From positions 257,492,294 through 257,556,293 of the forward strand of contig NC_133666.1 of the NCBI RefSeq assembly GCF_037893015.1: a stretch of 64,000 nt of DNA, written 5' to 3'. Below the pieces are notes generated by a model. It had not been told where the DNA came from. It saw nothing but the letters and a program-made list of their open reading frames with translations, and ran no database searches. The stretch comes from Macrotis lagotis (Eukaryota > Chordata > Mammalia > Peramelemorphia > Peramelidae). Position numbers and translations under genes: made by a program. Below, piece after piece: positions 37,545-49,591 of this stretch. How positions within the stretch are numbered: position 1 is the stretch's first letter; the number at the start of each line of letters is the position of its first letter.

Positions 37545-37880
37545 TGCTTGGTTCTTTTTCAAAGAAGACTAATATGATATCACTAGGTTAGAGACAAGTT
37601 AGTTTGTCTCACTGTGACTGAACAGAACAATATGAGCTCAGAATGCTCCACCACAGGTTGGGCACAAATAGTCCATGTGAACAACAAGGGTGATTATGTT
37701 CCTCTTTAGAATCTCTTGTTTCCTTTGAGCTGCTTGCATTCAATTTTCCCCATAGAACACAGAACCCTTTCTGATGAGGGCATGCCACATTGGATGTTCC
37801 TGTGACAGTCTCCCATTCTGCACAATCAATTGCAAAATTTTTAAGAGAGACCTTCAGTGTGCACCTGAAGCTCTGCAGCA
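37545..37880 (-). repeat. RTE-like element 3' fragment
   Basis: Antisense copy containing the family's 3' terminus ('tttttcaaagaagac' near 37555) and the 'gggcacaaatagtccatgtg' block (37660-37679) shared with 1590-1609. Confidence 0.8.
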
Positions 37881-38084
37881 GTGGCAGTAATAACTGTTGC
37901 AACAAAAGCAGGGAGAGGTGTCTGCATGGAGTGAATGGTTTCTCCCCAGAAGATAATCCCATTTCTTATTAGTTTTCAAGTCCTAATAAACAGAAAAGTG
38001 AAAGTCAAATAAAAATATATAGAATATAGGGATGATTGTTTTCTCTAGTACTAGAACCAAAACACTTAACTACAAAGCGGATCA

Positions 38085-38280
38085 TAGATTTAGAGGCAGA
38101 AGACACTTCAAAGACCAATTTCCAACTCCCTCACTTGATTGATGAAGAAATGAACACCAGAGAAGTTAAATGACCTCCCCAAGTCACATTGTTAAGAAGT
38201 AGCATATACAAGATTTAAACCCAGTTCCTCTGCCTCCAAAGTCAGCACTCTTGTTGTACATCACCCTGCTTTTAATCATC
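38085..38280 (+). repeat. THER/MIR-like SINE
   Basis: Sense copy, recognisable from 'catagatttagaggcagaag' (38082-38101) and 'tcagcactcttgttgtacatc' region at the 3' side. Confidence 0.6.
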
Positions 38281-38289
38281 ATTTGATCC

Positions 38290-39270
38290 CATTTCTTTCT
38301 AAAGGACTAAAGAAAAAGAATGATAACTAATTAGGTGAGATTTTTTATGGCTTACATTATAATAAAGTTTTATTGCAATTAAAGTGGAATAAAGCATTAG
38401 TATATTCACCAGTGATTTTTAAAGTATTGGGGGAGGGAGTGCAAGGTCCTCAAATAAACTAAAAATAGGAAAGAAATGAATCTGAAGAAAATTTTGACTG
38501 TAGAATTATCTTGGAAATTTTTTTTATTTCATTGTGTTGTATATTACAGCAATAGCAACACTGCATTAAGTGATAATCAGATACCATAACACTTCTTTCT
38601 GAATTTTTTCTCTCTGAATAAATATTATAACTATTTGCACCTACATAAAGTCATTATTTTTTCCTCAATGGAGCAATAGCCCTAGATAAATAACTCCCCC
38701 AATGCAATCAAAATCCTTGAAAATATTACCTCATTCTTAATCACATATACCCAAATTTAAAGATATTGATAAAATTTCTTATTTTATTGTGTTTTAAAAA
38801 CATCTTTTTACGTTTAATTTACAAGATGGAATTAAAAATGAGAGAAAAAATAAATTTATAGAAATGACATCATCATTGAAAAAAGTTCCCAGTGAAGTAT
38901 TGATGATGATCTCTAAATCTAATTTAGATTTTTAATGACTAGATAAATCTCTAGGCTATTGTATGTCAATCAATAGTAAAATCTGGAAAGCATAAACTAG
39001 GAAATGTTGTGTTTGATGTTCTTATTCTATTAATTACTGTGATTGATGGAAAAATAACAATTTTAAGTTAAATGAGCAGCTGATAGACCATGACAAAAAT
39101 GTTTAAAATAACATGCTTCATGAATAATTATTTGAACATGCCCATTCACACATGCCCATGCTCACCCTTCTTGAGCATACCCTGATAATTTTCATTTTGA
39201 AAACTTGCCAAATTAAAGAGAGACATATTTTGTAATGAAGAGCTTCATGATGAAGCAGAAAAAAAATACA
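38290..39270. other. Repeat-poor AT-rich block, no gene
   Basis: I recognise no repeat and no credible frame in this stretch. TAAT-type cores are frequent, which is expected from base composition as well as from homeodomain sites. See findings. Confidence 0.4.
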
Positions 39271-39389
39271 GGATTAGAAGAAAGAAGGACAGTGGTTCAG
39301 GTTCAGCTTCTAATATGTTAATCTTTGACCCTGAAACATCACTTATCCCTAGCCCCCTCAGGAAACTCTTCTACTCTTTCCAGGCTGCA

Positions 39390-39640
39390 AGGTGGTGCAG
39401 CAGGCTGGGGGGCTAATAGTGGAGACAGGAATACCTGGGACAAATGCTCCCTCAATAACTTCTTAATTGCAAGCTTCTAGGCAGGTCAGCCTCTATTTGC
39501 ATGTTTCCTTAGTTGCAAAATGGGTATATAATGGTACTCACCTCTCAGAGTTGTTATGAGAATCAAATAAGATAATATTTGTGAAGTATCTAGTACAGAG
39601 CTTGGAATATAACACAGATTTGGTAAATGCTTTGTTCCTT
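39390..39640 (+). repeat. MIR SINE
   Basis: Sense copy ending with 'ctcagagttgttatgagaat' (39545-39564) and the 'agatttggtaaatgcttt' 3' block; followed by a (TTCC)n-like run at 39637-39675. Confidence 0.6.
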
Positions 39641-39679
39641 CCTTCCTTCCTCCCTTCTTTCTTTCTTTCCTTCCTTTGT

Positions 39680-41340
39680 TTTAATTCCATATGAGCTGCT
39701 AATGCATAGTGGAGGGAGTTTTTATACCTTTATTTTCTACAAAGGAAATCATAATTCTGAGCAAAAAGAAAAGAAAACAAAACACACCATTCACATGAAC
39801 AGTTTTGAGCAAAAACAAAACATTCAAATTAGCTCTGACATAATTTTAAGTTAATTATTTCAAATGCTCATCTTTACACAACATTTCATGATTCTTCTAG
39901 GCTGATGTCTGGATATTTCATTTAAAATAATAGAGTATGAGGGAGAGATCTGTTTGAAAGCATAAACAATTTAAGGAGTAATAATGATGAGCAGATAACA
40001 CCATTAGAACTAGAGCCAAAACCTTAATTAATTATTTAGTCATATGATATTTCTGGTTTTCCTAACTAGGTACAATGTTTATCGATTTTAATATTATAAT
40101 AAAAATTATACTTGTTTCATAAATATGCATTTTGCTGTCAAATACAATTAAGAATGAGAACAATATTATCAAATATTATTAATTTAAATAATTGGTATTT
40201 TTATAATTTTTAAATCTTTTCCTCAAATTTATGTGTGAAATCTCCATGGAAAAAATGTTCAAGACTATGTCTATAATATATGATATGGCTATATATGTCT
40301 ATCTATTTATATATATATATATATGCATATATATGATATATGGTATATAAAATATGATCCTACAAATGAGTTGTGATCCACTTTCCAATGACAATCCTAG
40401 TTATGTACTGAAAAGCCTGTTAATAGGAAACTGAGCACATGGTTCTGAATTCTTTGACCTTACTGATCCATGAAACAGATTAAACATTTTAAAATGACCC
40501 TTGATCCTCCATAATCTTCTTTCATTTCTATAGTAATGGTAATTGTATAGTACAAAAAGGATTAGAAGGCATTAAGGCAAATACAGTGTTTAGGGCATTT
40601 ATAAAACTAGCTTCCATATCCATTAAATCTGAGATCCTTTTCAATCAACCAATAAAAAGATGTATCACTATTGCCACTTAAAAAACTGAATGAGATCAGT
40701 CTTAAGAAATGACTGGAGGAAGCTGCAACTACAAAGAAGGATGACTCAAAGATTCTTCTTAGAGAGACAAATAAAGGAACAGAAAAAGTTGGTTTTATTG
40801 TGCATTGTAATGCAAAGAAGCACTTAGTTTCATGGGAATTTGGGCATTTCATTTTGCTCTGTTTATGATAAATATTTGTAAAGAGACTATTATGAAAATA
40901 ATTATGACTTGCACCTGCCAGAGAGGATGGAAGGAGAGAAATTCTCCAATTATTTCAATAAGCTACTCCAGGCTAAGCAACATAAACTTTGATACTTGGT
41001 GGCTTCAATACTATTGCAGGAAGAAGCAAGGAACATAAAGAACATGTAGGAAGTAGTCATTTGGAAAAAGAAATCATGAATTATTTCTTTTAGAAGAGAA
41101 CTGGGAAAATTAGACATGGTAAACACCCATATCATCTTTAAAAAAAGAGAAATGTTATATTTTGATAAACAAATGATGCATTGTTAAATGACAGATATAG
41201 TGACTTTTTCTTAAGCTTCATTTATCTTAAGATCCCTCCAGTATCTAATGCCGTTGGTCACTTTAGTCAACTAATTTCTTCCCTCCAGATTTTCATACTC
41301 TTCTTTACTTTCCCACCAGATCTTCTTAAAAAGTAGAATT
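39680..41340. other. No gene; repeat-poor AT-rich DNA
   Basis: Unassigned sequence with a (TA)n at 40309-40335. Short frames near 40607-41135 overlap on both strands and have no recognisable similarity. Confidence 0.45.
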
Positions 41341-42955
41341 GACCAAATGTAAAAGTAGATGTGAAATCCACGGGAAAAAAAACCCAAAAACACCCCAAGG
41401 AAATCAAGTCGCCAAATGTAAAAGAAAATCCAAAAGTTAAAGAAAAAAATAATTAAAAGTTAGAATCTGTCAAATGGAAGCTAATGAATCAATGAGACAC
41501 CAAGAATCAATTAAACAAATTCAAAAGAATGAAGAAATGGAAGATAATATAAAAGACCTCTTGGGTTAAAAAACTGAGTTGGAAAATAGTTCCAGGAAAG
41601 AAAATGTCAGAATCACTGGACCTCCCTGAAAGTCATTCAAATGGAAGGCCTGGATGGCATTTTTTGAAGAAATTATCAAGATAAACTGTCCTGATGTCCT
41701 GGAACCAGAAAGCAAAATAAGAAAGAATCCACTGATCACCTCAGAAAAGCCATTTCAAAATAAAAACTTCAAGGGCTATTATAGCCAAATTTAAATTATC
41801 AGGTCCAGGGAAAAATACTGTAAGTGACCAGGAAGAAACAACTCAAATATCAGGGAGTCACAAGTAGGATAAAACAGAACTTGGCAGCTGCAACAGTAAA
41901 GGATTGGAGATCATGGAACATGATATTCCAGAGGGCAGAGGCACTAGGACTACAACTAAGAACCACTCATTTGGCAAAATTAAGCATAACACATCAAATG
42001 GTCATTTAATGAAGACGAAGGATTTCAAGATTTTGTAAGAAAAGCAGAAACCAAAAATTTTACCTTTAACATAAAGACCAAAGAAAGCATAAACAGGTTA
42101 AAAAAGAAAAGAAACAAGTTAATCAATAGAATTACAAGGTTTACATCTCCTTATGGGAAGATGATACTTGCAATATTTAAAAATTTTATCAGTAATAGTA
42201 TAACTAGAAGGAATATGCATTGTACAAGGCATATAGGAATAAGGAGATTTTTGAGGGAATGACATAAAACTTTAAGAGATGAAAAAGTAATACCATGGGT
42301 GCAAAAGGAAGGGAGAGGTAGAATGGAGTAAATTATTTCACATGAAAATGTGGAAATCACATTACAGTGGAGGAAAAAATGAGAGTGTGAGGAATGAGTA
42401 TCATTTGAATGTTATTTTCATCACTATTGCCTCAAACAGCCAATAATATACACAATTAGTTGCATATAGAGATTTATCCAACAGGGAAGTAGGAGGGGAT
42501 GAGATTAAGAGGGTGGAATTGGGGACTAACAGTAGAAAGGGCAGATCAGGGAAGGTGGTAGACTGAAGGAAAACATTAGTAAGGAAAAAAGGGTGAAAGG
42601 AGAGAGGATGAACAGGAATATGGATAGGGTAGAAAAAAGTACACAGGTAGTAATCATAACTGTGAATGGGAATGGGATGAGCTGTCTCATAAAATGGAAG
42701 ATGATAACTGAGTGGATCAAAATCTAGAATGCTACAATATGTGTTTACAAGAAATACACTTGAAACAGAGAGACACAAGAAAAGGTAAGAGGCTGGAACA
42801 GAATCTATTGTGTTTCAATAAAAAGTAGGGGTAGAAATCCTGATTTCAAAGTAAAAGCAGAAATAGATGTAATTAAAAGATAATAAAGAAAACTTATTTT
42901 GTTAAAAGTTACCATAGACAATGAAACAATATCAATACTAATAAACATTTTAGTT
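41340..42955 (+). repeat. L1 5' half: ORF1 remnant to ORF2 endonuclease start
   Basis: Sense L1 with an A-rich ORF1 part (41340-42060), an inter-ORF purine-rich stretch (42200-42640) and the beginning of the ORF2 endonuclease (about 42650-42955), where 'gtgaatgggaatgggatgag' (42661-42680) matches the NVNGMN-type opening. It has stops in all frames. Confidence 0.7.
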
Positions 42956-43770
42956 GGTTGATTATTGTTCTTCACTCACAAAGAAAACCAAAATAATATC
43001 ATCATGTTACAGAAAAGTTACATTGTGACTAAGCAGACCAAGAGGAAGTCAGAATGTTATCATTGGTCAGGCACAAATAGTCTATGTGATCTTTTGTAGT
43101 GGATTCCCTAAATATGTACATCTCTCATTTCTTTTGAGCTACTATAATTATGCTTTGCTTATAAAGCATAGCATCTTCTCTGATGAGGACATGTCATGTT
43201 GGGTGGTCCTTTCTTCCATGCATCACAATCAAGTGTAAAATTCTCAATAAAGACCTTGACAGATTCCTTGTTCACTTTTTTCTGGCCATTATGTAAAGGC
43301 TCGCCTTGTGTGAGTTCTCCATAAAATAGTCTTTTTAGCAACTATATATTTGATATTTGAATAACATGGCCAGCCAATTGGAGTTGTACTCTCTGTAGCA
43401 GAGTTTGAATGCTTGGCAGTTTAGTTCGAGAAAGGAACTCATGTCTAGTACCTTATCCTGCCAAGTGATCTTCAGAATCTTCCTAAGACAATTCAAATGG
43501 AAGCAATTCAGTTTCTTTACTTGGTGTTGGTAGACTGTCCAGATTTCACAGACCTACAACAAAGAGGTCAGTACAATAGCTCTGTAGACCTTTACTTTCA
43601 TTATCTACCTTTTCTCTCCTATACTTTTTTTTTCAGAGTTTTCCAAAGACTGGACTAGCTCTGGCAACGTATATGTCAATCTCATTATCAATATGTACAT
43701 CCCTAGAAAGTCAATGAGCAAAAGGAAGGTGAGCAAATCAGTTTGAAAACTATCCACTCCTTCTCTGTTC
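42956..43770 (-). repeat. RTE-like element 3' portion inserted in L1
   Basis: Antisense RTE-like copy, with the terminus at 42960-42990 and the 'cctaagacaattcaaatgg' block (43482-43500) shared with 2010-2028. Its 5' limit is unclear; 43770-43957 is unassigned. Confidence 0.75.
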
Positions 43771-43957
43771 TACTGTCGTGGAATTTGTTGGCTCAATTTT
43801 TGCTTCAAGTTAGCAAGTGCTCCACTTAGAGAATGTCTCTAATTTATTTAAATTAAGTCTTCCTTAAAACAATTGTTTCAATTCAAGATTTAGGTTGGAG
43901 AGGATAAGTCAGTTATGAGTCCTGTGCCACACTCCTGTGCCACATATTGCCTTTATC

Positions 43958-45070
43958 ACTTACATCTTATCTACAAGGTACCAAAGACAATGAAGTTATA
44001 TCAATACTAAACATGTATGCACCTAGTATAGCATCCAAATTCTAAAAGGAGAAGTTAATTGAGTTAGAGGAAGAAATAACCAGCAAAACTATCTCAACTA
44101 TTCCCACTTTGAACTCAATAAATCCAAACAAAAAACAAACAAGAAACAAAAGAGGTAAATAAAATATTAGTTATCTATGACAGACTGACTTTTAGAGAAA
44201 ACTGAATGGAAATAGAAAGGAATATACATTTTCCTCAGTAGCATCTATAGAGAAACTGACCATGTATTAAGACAGAAAAATCTCTAACTCAAATTTAAAA
44301 AGGCAGAATATTAAATGTATTCTTTTTGAATCATAATGCCATAAAATTATATTCAACAAAGGGCAGTGGAAAGATGGAATAAAAATTAATTGGAAACTAA
44401 ATAATCTGATCCTAAAGAATTAAGAGGTAAAAGAACAAATCATAGAAATAATCAAAAATTTCATTAAGGAAAATGACAGCAATGTCACAATATACCAAAA
44501 TCTATGAGATGCAACCATAGCAGTACTTAGTGGAAAATTGATTTCTCTATAAGAGAAGTTGAAAAAGTCCAAATCGATGAATTGGTTGTATGATTAAAAA
44601 ACTTGAAAAGGATCAAATTAAAAATCAAGTAATTCAGTTGAACACCAACTTGGAAAGCCTGAAAATTAAAAATGATATTAATAATATGAAAGTAAGGAAA
44701 AAATTACTGAACCCATAAATAAATCTAGGATTTGATTTTATGAAAAGAACCAAGCAACAAGATAAATGCCATTGGTTAAAATTGGTAAAAAAAGAAAGAA
44801 AAAAGTAAATATTTATTATAAAAATGAAAATGATGTAATCACTACCCATGAAGAAAAAAGTGAAGCACTCTTTAGGAAATGTTTTGGCCAATTATATGTC
44901 AACAAATCTGGCAATCTGAGCAAAATTGATGACCATCAGAAAAAAATGTCAAAATAATCTCATCTTGGAAAAAGAAATTGAATAAGCCCATACTTCTTAG
45001 GAAAAATTCCTAGGGTCAGACAGGTTCATGAGTAAATTCTAAACATTTTAAAGAACAATTATTAAATATA
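43958..45070 (+). repeat. L1 ORF2 endonuclease and following region
   Basis: Sense L1 ORF2 sequence resuming in the endonuclease ('caatactaaacatgtatgca', 44002-44021) and running through the linker to about 45070, where it stops without an L1 3' end. Diverged and not open. Confidence 0.72.
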
Positions 45071-45109
45071 TTATATATTGTAACAATTACTATATCAGCT
45101 CTTCCTTCA

Positions 45110-45310
45110 TTTCTTGAACTAGCTGTACTCTTTACAATTCTACATCATGCCCCTGTGCCAAACAAAGTTCCCTTTACTTCTCTTTCACTGGGTTTTCAGC
45201 TCCTTTTGTGTATTGTCTGGTCCCTTTTAAGGAATCCTCGAGAATAGAGAGTAGTTAGTTTTTATATCCCCAGCACTTAGTACAGTGTATGACACAAAGG
45301 AAGTGATAGT
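45110..45310 (+). repeat. L2 3'-end fragment
   Basis: Sense L2 terminus, recognisable from 'tatccccagcacttagtaca' (45264-45283) and the following 'gttgactattgg' end. Confidence 0.7.
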
Positions 45311-45679
45311 TAAAGTTTTGTTGACTATTGGCAAATGATTAGAGCTTTCAATATTTTGGAGAACTTTACATATATTATCTAATAGAATGTTTAAATCTGA
45401 AAAATATATTAGGAGAAGGATTGTAAAGCTCAAAATAAATAAATAAAATCTTTGGAAAAAATAATATTGTAACAAAATTCTTACTTTATTTGACTTTTAT
45501 CAAATTTTTAATTTTAATGTTTTCTGAGTCTCCATGAATTTTTTTTTCATTAAATTTATGCTGGTAGAAAAAGAGCTAAGAATCTATTTATGGAATCACA
45601 GGATTTCAGAATTAGATGAAACTTCAGAATTTTTCTGACCCAAGTGATTCCTGACGACATCCTCTTCAAATTTATCTTG

Positions 45680-45835
45680 TGTTCATATGGTTCCTACATG
45701 AATTATTTGTGCCAAACTTGTGGTAGTGCATCCTAGCTCATATTGGTCTGTTCAACCACAATTAAACACGCTGTAAATTGACATAGTGATATCACTTTTG
45801 TCCTCTGAGAATGAAGGACAACAACCAGTTTTCAC
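45680..45835 (+). repeat. RTE-like element 3' terminal fragment (sense)
   Basis: Sense 3' end of the RTE-like family, containing 'atttgtgccaaacttg', 'gctcatattggtctg' and the terminus 'gagaatgaaggacaacaacc' (45807-45826). Confidence 0.75.
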
Positions 45836-45879
45836 TGAAAAAGTCAATGTTGGAGACAAGTCATTCTGAAATATCCCAA

Positions 45880-46610
45880 TCTATTTTAGACAGCACCTAT
45901 TATTAGGCAAGTTTGTCTTTATATTTATATGAAAATTACCCCTCTGAAACAACTACATATCACTCCTTGTTATGCCCTATGAACTAAATAAAACAAATTT
46001 AAACCCCTCTCCAAATTGTAATCCTTGAAATACTAAGGTACAACTATCCCATCCTTACTCATTTGTCTAATGTCTAATCAAGTATTCACAATATTTTCAC
46101 TTGACCTATAATAATAGCATTGGTTTCCATCTAGCATGGAAACTATTTTGATACACTATAATCCATCAGTGTTTTAAAATATTACTGATGTGGTCTAGTT
46201 AGAGCAGAATACAATCAGATTATAATTTCCCTACTCTGGAAATTACCTAATTGTTAATGTAACATAAAATCTCATTGTATTATAGACTTTTTTAGCTATC
46301 ATGTCAAATCCCAGTTTATTCAACTTGCGATAAAGTAAAACCCCTTAGTTCATCTATTTTTGAAGTGTTATCTAGCCATCATATCACCTCCATTTAGTAC
46401 TTGTGAAACTGGCTTGCAGTTTAGGACTTCACATTTGTACTGTTGAATATCTAATTAGTTACTGCTCATTGATCCTGTTATTAATTTTTTTTGGATTCCA
46501 TTTCTCTTTTCCTAAATATTTCTTAGTTCCATGTCATCTGTAAAATTGATAAACTTGCCTTCAAAGTCTCCATTCAGTGTAGATTGTTGAACTTCTCCTA
46601 ATGAAAAACT
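45880..46610 (+). repeat. Ancient CR1/L3-like LINE fragment
   Basis: Diverged sequence resembling an ancient mammalian CR1/L3-type repeat. The best blocks are 'ttagtacttgtgaaactggc' (46395-46414) and 'tcatctgtaaaattgataaa' (46534-46553). Orientation is as the family is usually written and is uncertain. Confidence 0.45.
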
Positions 46611-46779
46611 AATTAATAACAGTAACATTTTAAGCTTAAATTGCAAACTCCTAGAGTCAGAGACCATTGTCCACTACTCAGACAGCTCCTTAGAGAGAAG
46701 AAGGTGACTAAATAAATAAGATGATTGGAAATAGAAAGTTCTCATGGAATTTTTTTCTAAAAATAAGCCAGTACTTGGG

Positions 46780-46920
46780 TTTGAATCTCAACTCTGATAT
46801 TTACATTCTGTATGGCAGTGGAACAATATTAATCCCATCTTTGTCTCAAATACTGTATTAGTGTAAAGGATTTGGACAAGATGACATCTAAAGTAGCTTT
46901 CAATTTTAAATTATATGATT
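46780..46920 (+). repeat. MIR-like SINE
   Basis: Sense, diverged: 'gggtttgaatctcaactctg' (46778-46797) and 'ggacaagatgacatctaaa' 3' block. Confidence 0.55.
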
Positions 46921-47019
46921 CTTCCTGGTTTCTTTAGGACTTTCCAGATGGACCCACCACCATACTTGTGATTTTTAAAACTTAAGTATAAGAAAAGAAA
47001 ATTTGGGCAGATCTATCAT

Positions 47020-47170
47020 GTGGAAAGAATTCTAAATTGGGAGGCACTAAATCTGGATTCCCACCTCTGCTCTATGAATACCTTCCTCTGTGTTCCTACA
47101 TAACTAATTTGACTTCTCTAGGCCTTAGTTTCTTTTTTTGAAAAACTGGGTGTTTCAGTTTAGTATTCTC
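47020..47170 (+). repeat. MIR-like SINE
   Basis: Sense, diverged, with 'tggattcccacctctgctct' (47053-47072) and 'tctctaggccttagtttctt' (47115-47134). Confidence 0.6.
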
Positions 47171-47269
47171 TGTTTCTGTCAATTATGTTACATTATATAC
47201 ATATGCAATTGCTTCAGATATTAAGAAAAACTCCGTCATGCTCCACAAATTAGAGGAAGTTTTCATATA

Positions 47270-47392
47270 TTCAACATGGACCAGAATTCAAACTGGTATG
47301 ATCAGCCATGGTCAGATACACTGTGACTTGAATCTTACTTGGTGATGTCATTTTGGTCTTCTTTGAGAATGAAGGACCACAACTGATCAAGA
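47270..47392 (+). repeat. RTE-like element 3' terminal fragment (sense)
   Basis: Sense 3' end with 'gatgtcattttggtcttctt' (47343-47362) followed by 'tgagaatgaaggaccacaac'. Confidence 0.78.
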
Positions 47393-47399
47393 TCAACAA

Positions 47400-48170
47400 T
47401 TCTATAAAGTCATTTCAATGACCTGCAAATTCAAGTTACAAATAATATCCTTAGAAAGAGGAGTCTTGCCAAAGAATGAGGTAAAGCTAACTTTTCTAAA
47501 AATATATAATGCTATGTTCACTTCATGATTTATCAGTGATTAAATAATATCTTTACTTAATCTGCCTTTAAAAATCCCAATTAATACTTTTGATTTGCAT
47601 TATTAAAGATACTCCATACTATAGAGCTTAACATCTAAGTATATTTGAAATATAAACCTGAAGAAATGATTTTTCTTGCTTTAGTAATAGCTCATATGAA
47701 TGAATATAATGCAGTGAAAGAATTCGCATCCAAAGAGTTATATTCTGGTCACAAGGAATAATCCAAATTTATTTAAGAGCAACATATACTGAGTGTACCT
47801 GCATCAGTGACTCTTTTAATAGTATTCATAAAAGTGCTCAAAATGTCATGCTATCTTAAATCTCAGGATCTAAAATTCTTGTGGTATTATTTGTATAGCT
47901 TGAAAGTTGAAAATATGAGCATCATTTAGTTTGTGAAAGGTTTTTTTTTTAAATAACAGAAAGGGAAATGGATTATAAAACATCTCTGTCTTTCTATAAT
48001 TTTAATTTTTTTGCCATTCCATTAGAGGAAAATGTATTTTAATTTCTAAAATTTCTATAATCCTGTAGATTATAGGATTGGCATGTTTACTTTTTTATAT
48101 GAGTGGTACAATTATCAAATATGGTCCAATTTTAATTCACGAAAGCCCCAAGATATATAATCAGGCATGC
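47400..48170. other. No gene recognised
   Basis: AT-rich unassigned DNA without a credible frame. Confidence 0.45.
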
Positions 48171-48174
48171 ATCA

Positions 48175-48290
48175 TAGCAGAATGGAGAGAGAAGCACTTG
48201 GAGTTAGGAAGACCTGGGATCAGTTCCTGATTCTGGCATATACTGATTCTGTGACTATGGGCAAGTTCCCCCAGCAATTTGATTAAAATT
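48175..48290 (+). repeat. MIR-like SINE fragment
   Basis: Sense fragment containing 'gagttaggaagacctgggat' (48200-48219) and 'tgactatgggcaagttccc'. Confidence 0.6.
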
Positions 48291-48716
48291 ATAAGTTATT
48301 AAATACTTGTTTTGTATTGGTAGAAAGGTGTTTCTTTACTGGTAGTTCTCTATATCAGTGAAATCCTAGTTCTGGAACCACTATACAATTTAGGCATTGA
48401 CTTCATCAGGAACCAGATCATATAATAGAAAAGTCCTGGAGACTGTACTTGAACCAAGGTTTTCCTCTAAGCAAGAGTTCTCTACAAGGATCAAACTATA
48501 AGACATGATACCTCTCATATGTAATAATTTATATATAGAGATATAGATATAAATATAGATACACAGATACACATACACTCACATATGTACTCAGATATGC
48601 ATATTATGTGTAAATATACATATGCAATCATGCATAGATATCCCATGGACTGACCCCCCCAAAATCTCAGTTTTAATAATGTAAAATGCACTACTGTTTT
48701 TTGAAAAAACCTTTTA

Positions 48717-48717
48717 A

Positions 48718-48749
<32 letters not shown>

Positions 48750-48755
48750 ATATAT
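48717..48755 (+). repeat. (TA)n/(CATA)n microsatellite
   Basis: About 40 bp of TA with CATA variants, directly abutting the inverted repeat at 48756. Confidence 0.9.
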
Positions 48756-48854
48756 ATCTTGATCTTTTCAAAAAAAGAAAAACTTTGAAAACATAATTGA
48801 ATGTTCTCTTATTAATTATGTTTTCAAAGTATTTCTTTTTGAAAAGATCAAGAT
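48756..48854. repeat. Long inverted repeat (41-43 bp arms, 15-nt loop)
   Basis: Left arm 48756-48798 and right arm 48814-48854 are reverse complements except for one mismatch and a 2-nt indel, separated by 15 nt. The predicted hairpin is far longer than chance. It could be a MITE-like or foldback element, a templated inverted duplication beside the TA tract, or a hairpin RNA source. Confidence 0.9.
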
Positions 48855-49414
48855 TTCAGTGGTTTATTAGATCATCTTTTCTGGGTATATAGCCATATTT
48901 TAACAATACTGTTTGGTGGTGTAGATTTGAGGGAACTAGATAAAAGGGGGAAATAGCAAAAAAATTGAACCTTAAAGCACTACTCTTTTAGTCTATACTT
49001 ATATATAGAGACTGATTTCTTTGTTTTTAGTGCAATGAATCATCATAAATACTTATTTCATAACTAAAACATATTGAAATGATTGAATGGGAATGATATT
49101 CAGTCCTAAATTCTAAAACAATTTGTCTTTACACACTTTTGTAACTTTTAGGAATTTTAGACAAAGAAAGACTAATCTCAAGTTTAGGGAGATGTTGGAA
49201 TAAACATGAGATATAGTGTGTATGTGTGTATTATTCTGCACTTCTAGTATGACCTACATTTATGGCAGCATGAAATATTTTCTCTTTTACTTTGGAATGT
49301 AAAATAAGTTTATCAGTGAACCAGATATACTGTATTTATTTTCTGCTATTTTATAGTTGCCTTTGAAAGTTTAACCTTTTCAATTTACTTTCATCCTCTA
49401 AAATAGACAATCTT

Positions 49415-49574
49415 TTTTAAAGTTTTTTTTAGGGTTTTTTGCAAGGCAAATGGGATTAAATGGCTTGCCCAAGGCCACACAGCTAGGTAATTATTAAGTA
49501 TCTGAGGCCAGTTTTGAACTCAGTTACTCCTGACTTCAGGGCAGGTGCTCTATCCACTGTGCACCTAGCTGCTC
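49415..49574 (-). repeat. Marsupial tRNA-derived SINE with perfect 17-bp target duplication
   Basis: Antisense copy, T-rich at its left end, flanked by identical 17-mers ctaaaatagacaatctt at 49398-49414 and 49575-49591. It is the SINE nearest upstream of HTR1A, about 2.2 kb before the start codon. Confidence 0.94.
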
Positions 49575-49591
49575 CTAAAATAGACAATCTT

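Noticed and set aside
37609..37962. 117-codon minus-strand frame
   Set aside because: It lies over the RTE-like 3' fragment at 37545-37880. The translated sequence is a chance frame in repeat DNA.
42401..42778. 125-codon minus-strand frame
   Set aside because: Antisense to the purine-rich inter-ORF part of L1, which is naturally poor in minus-strand stops.
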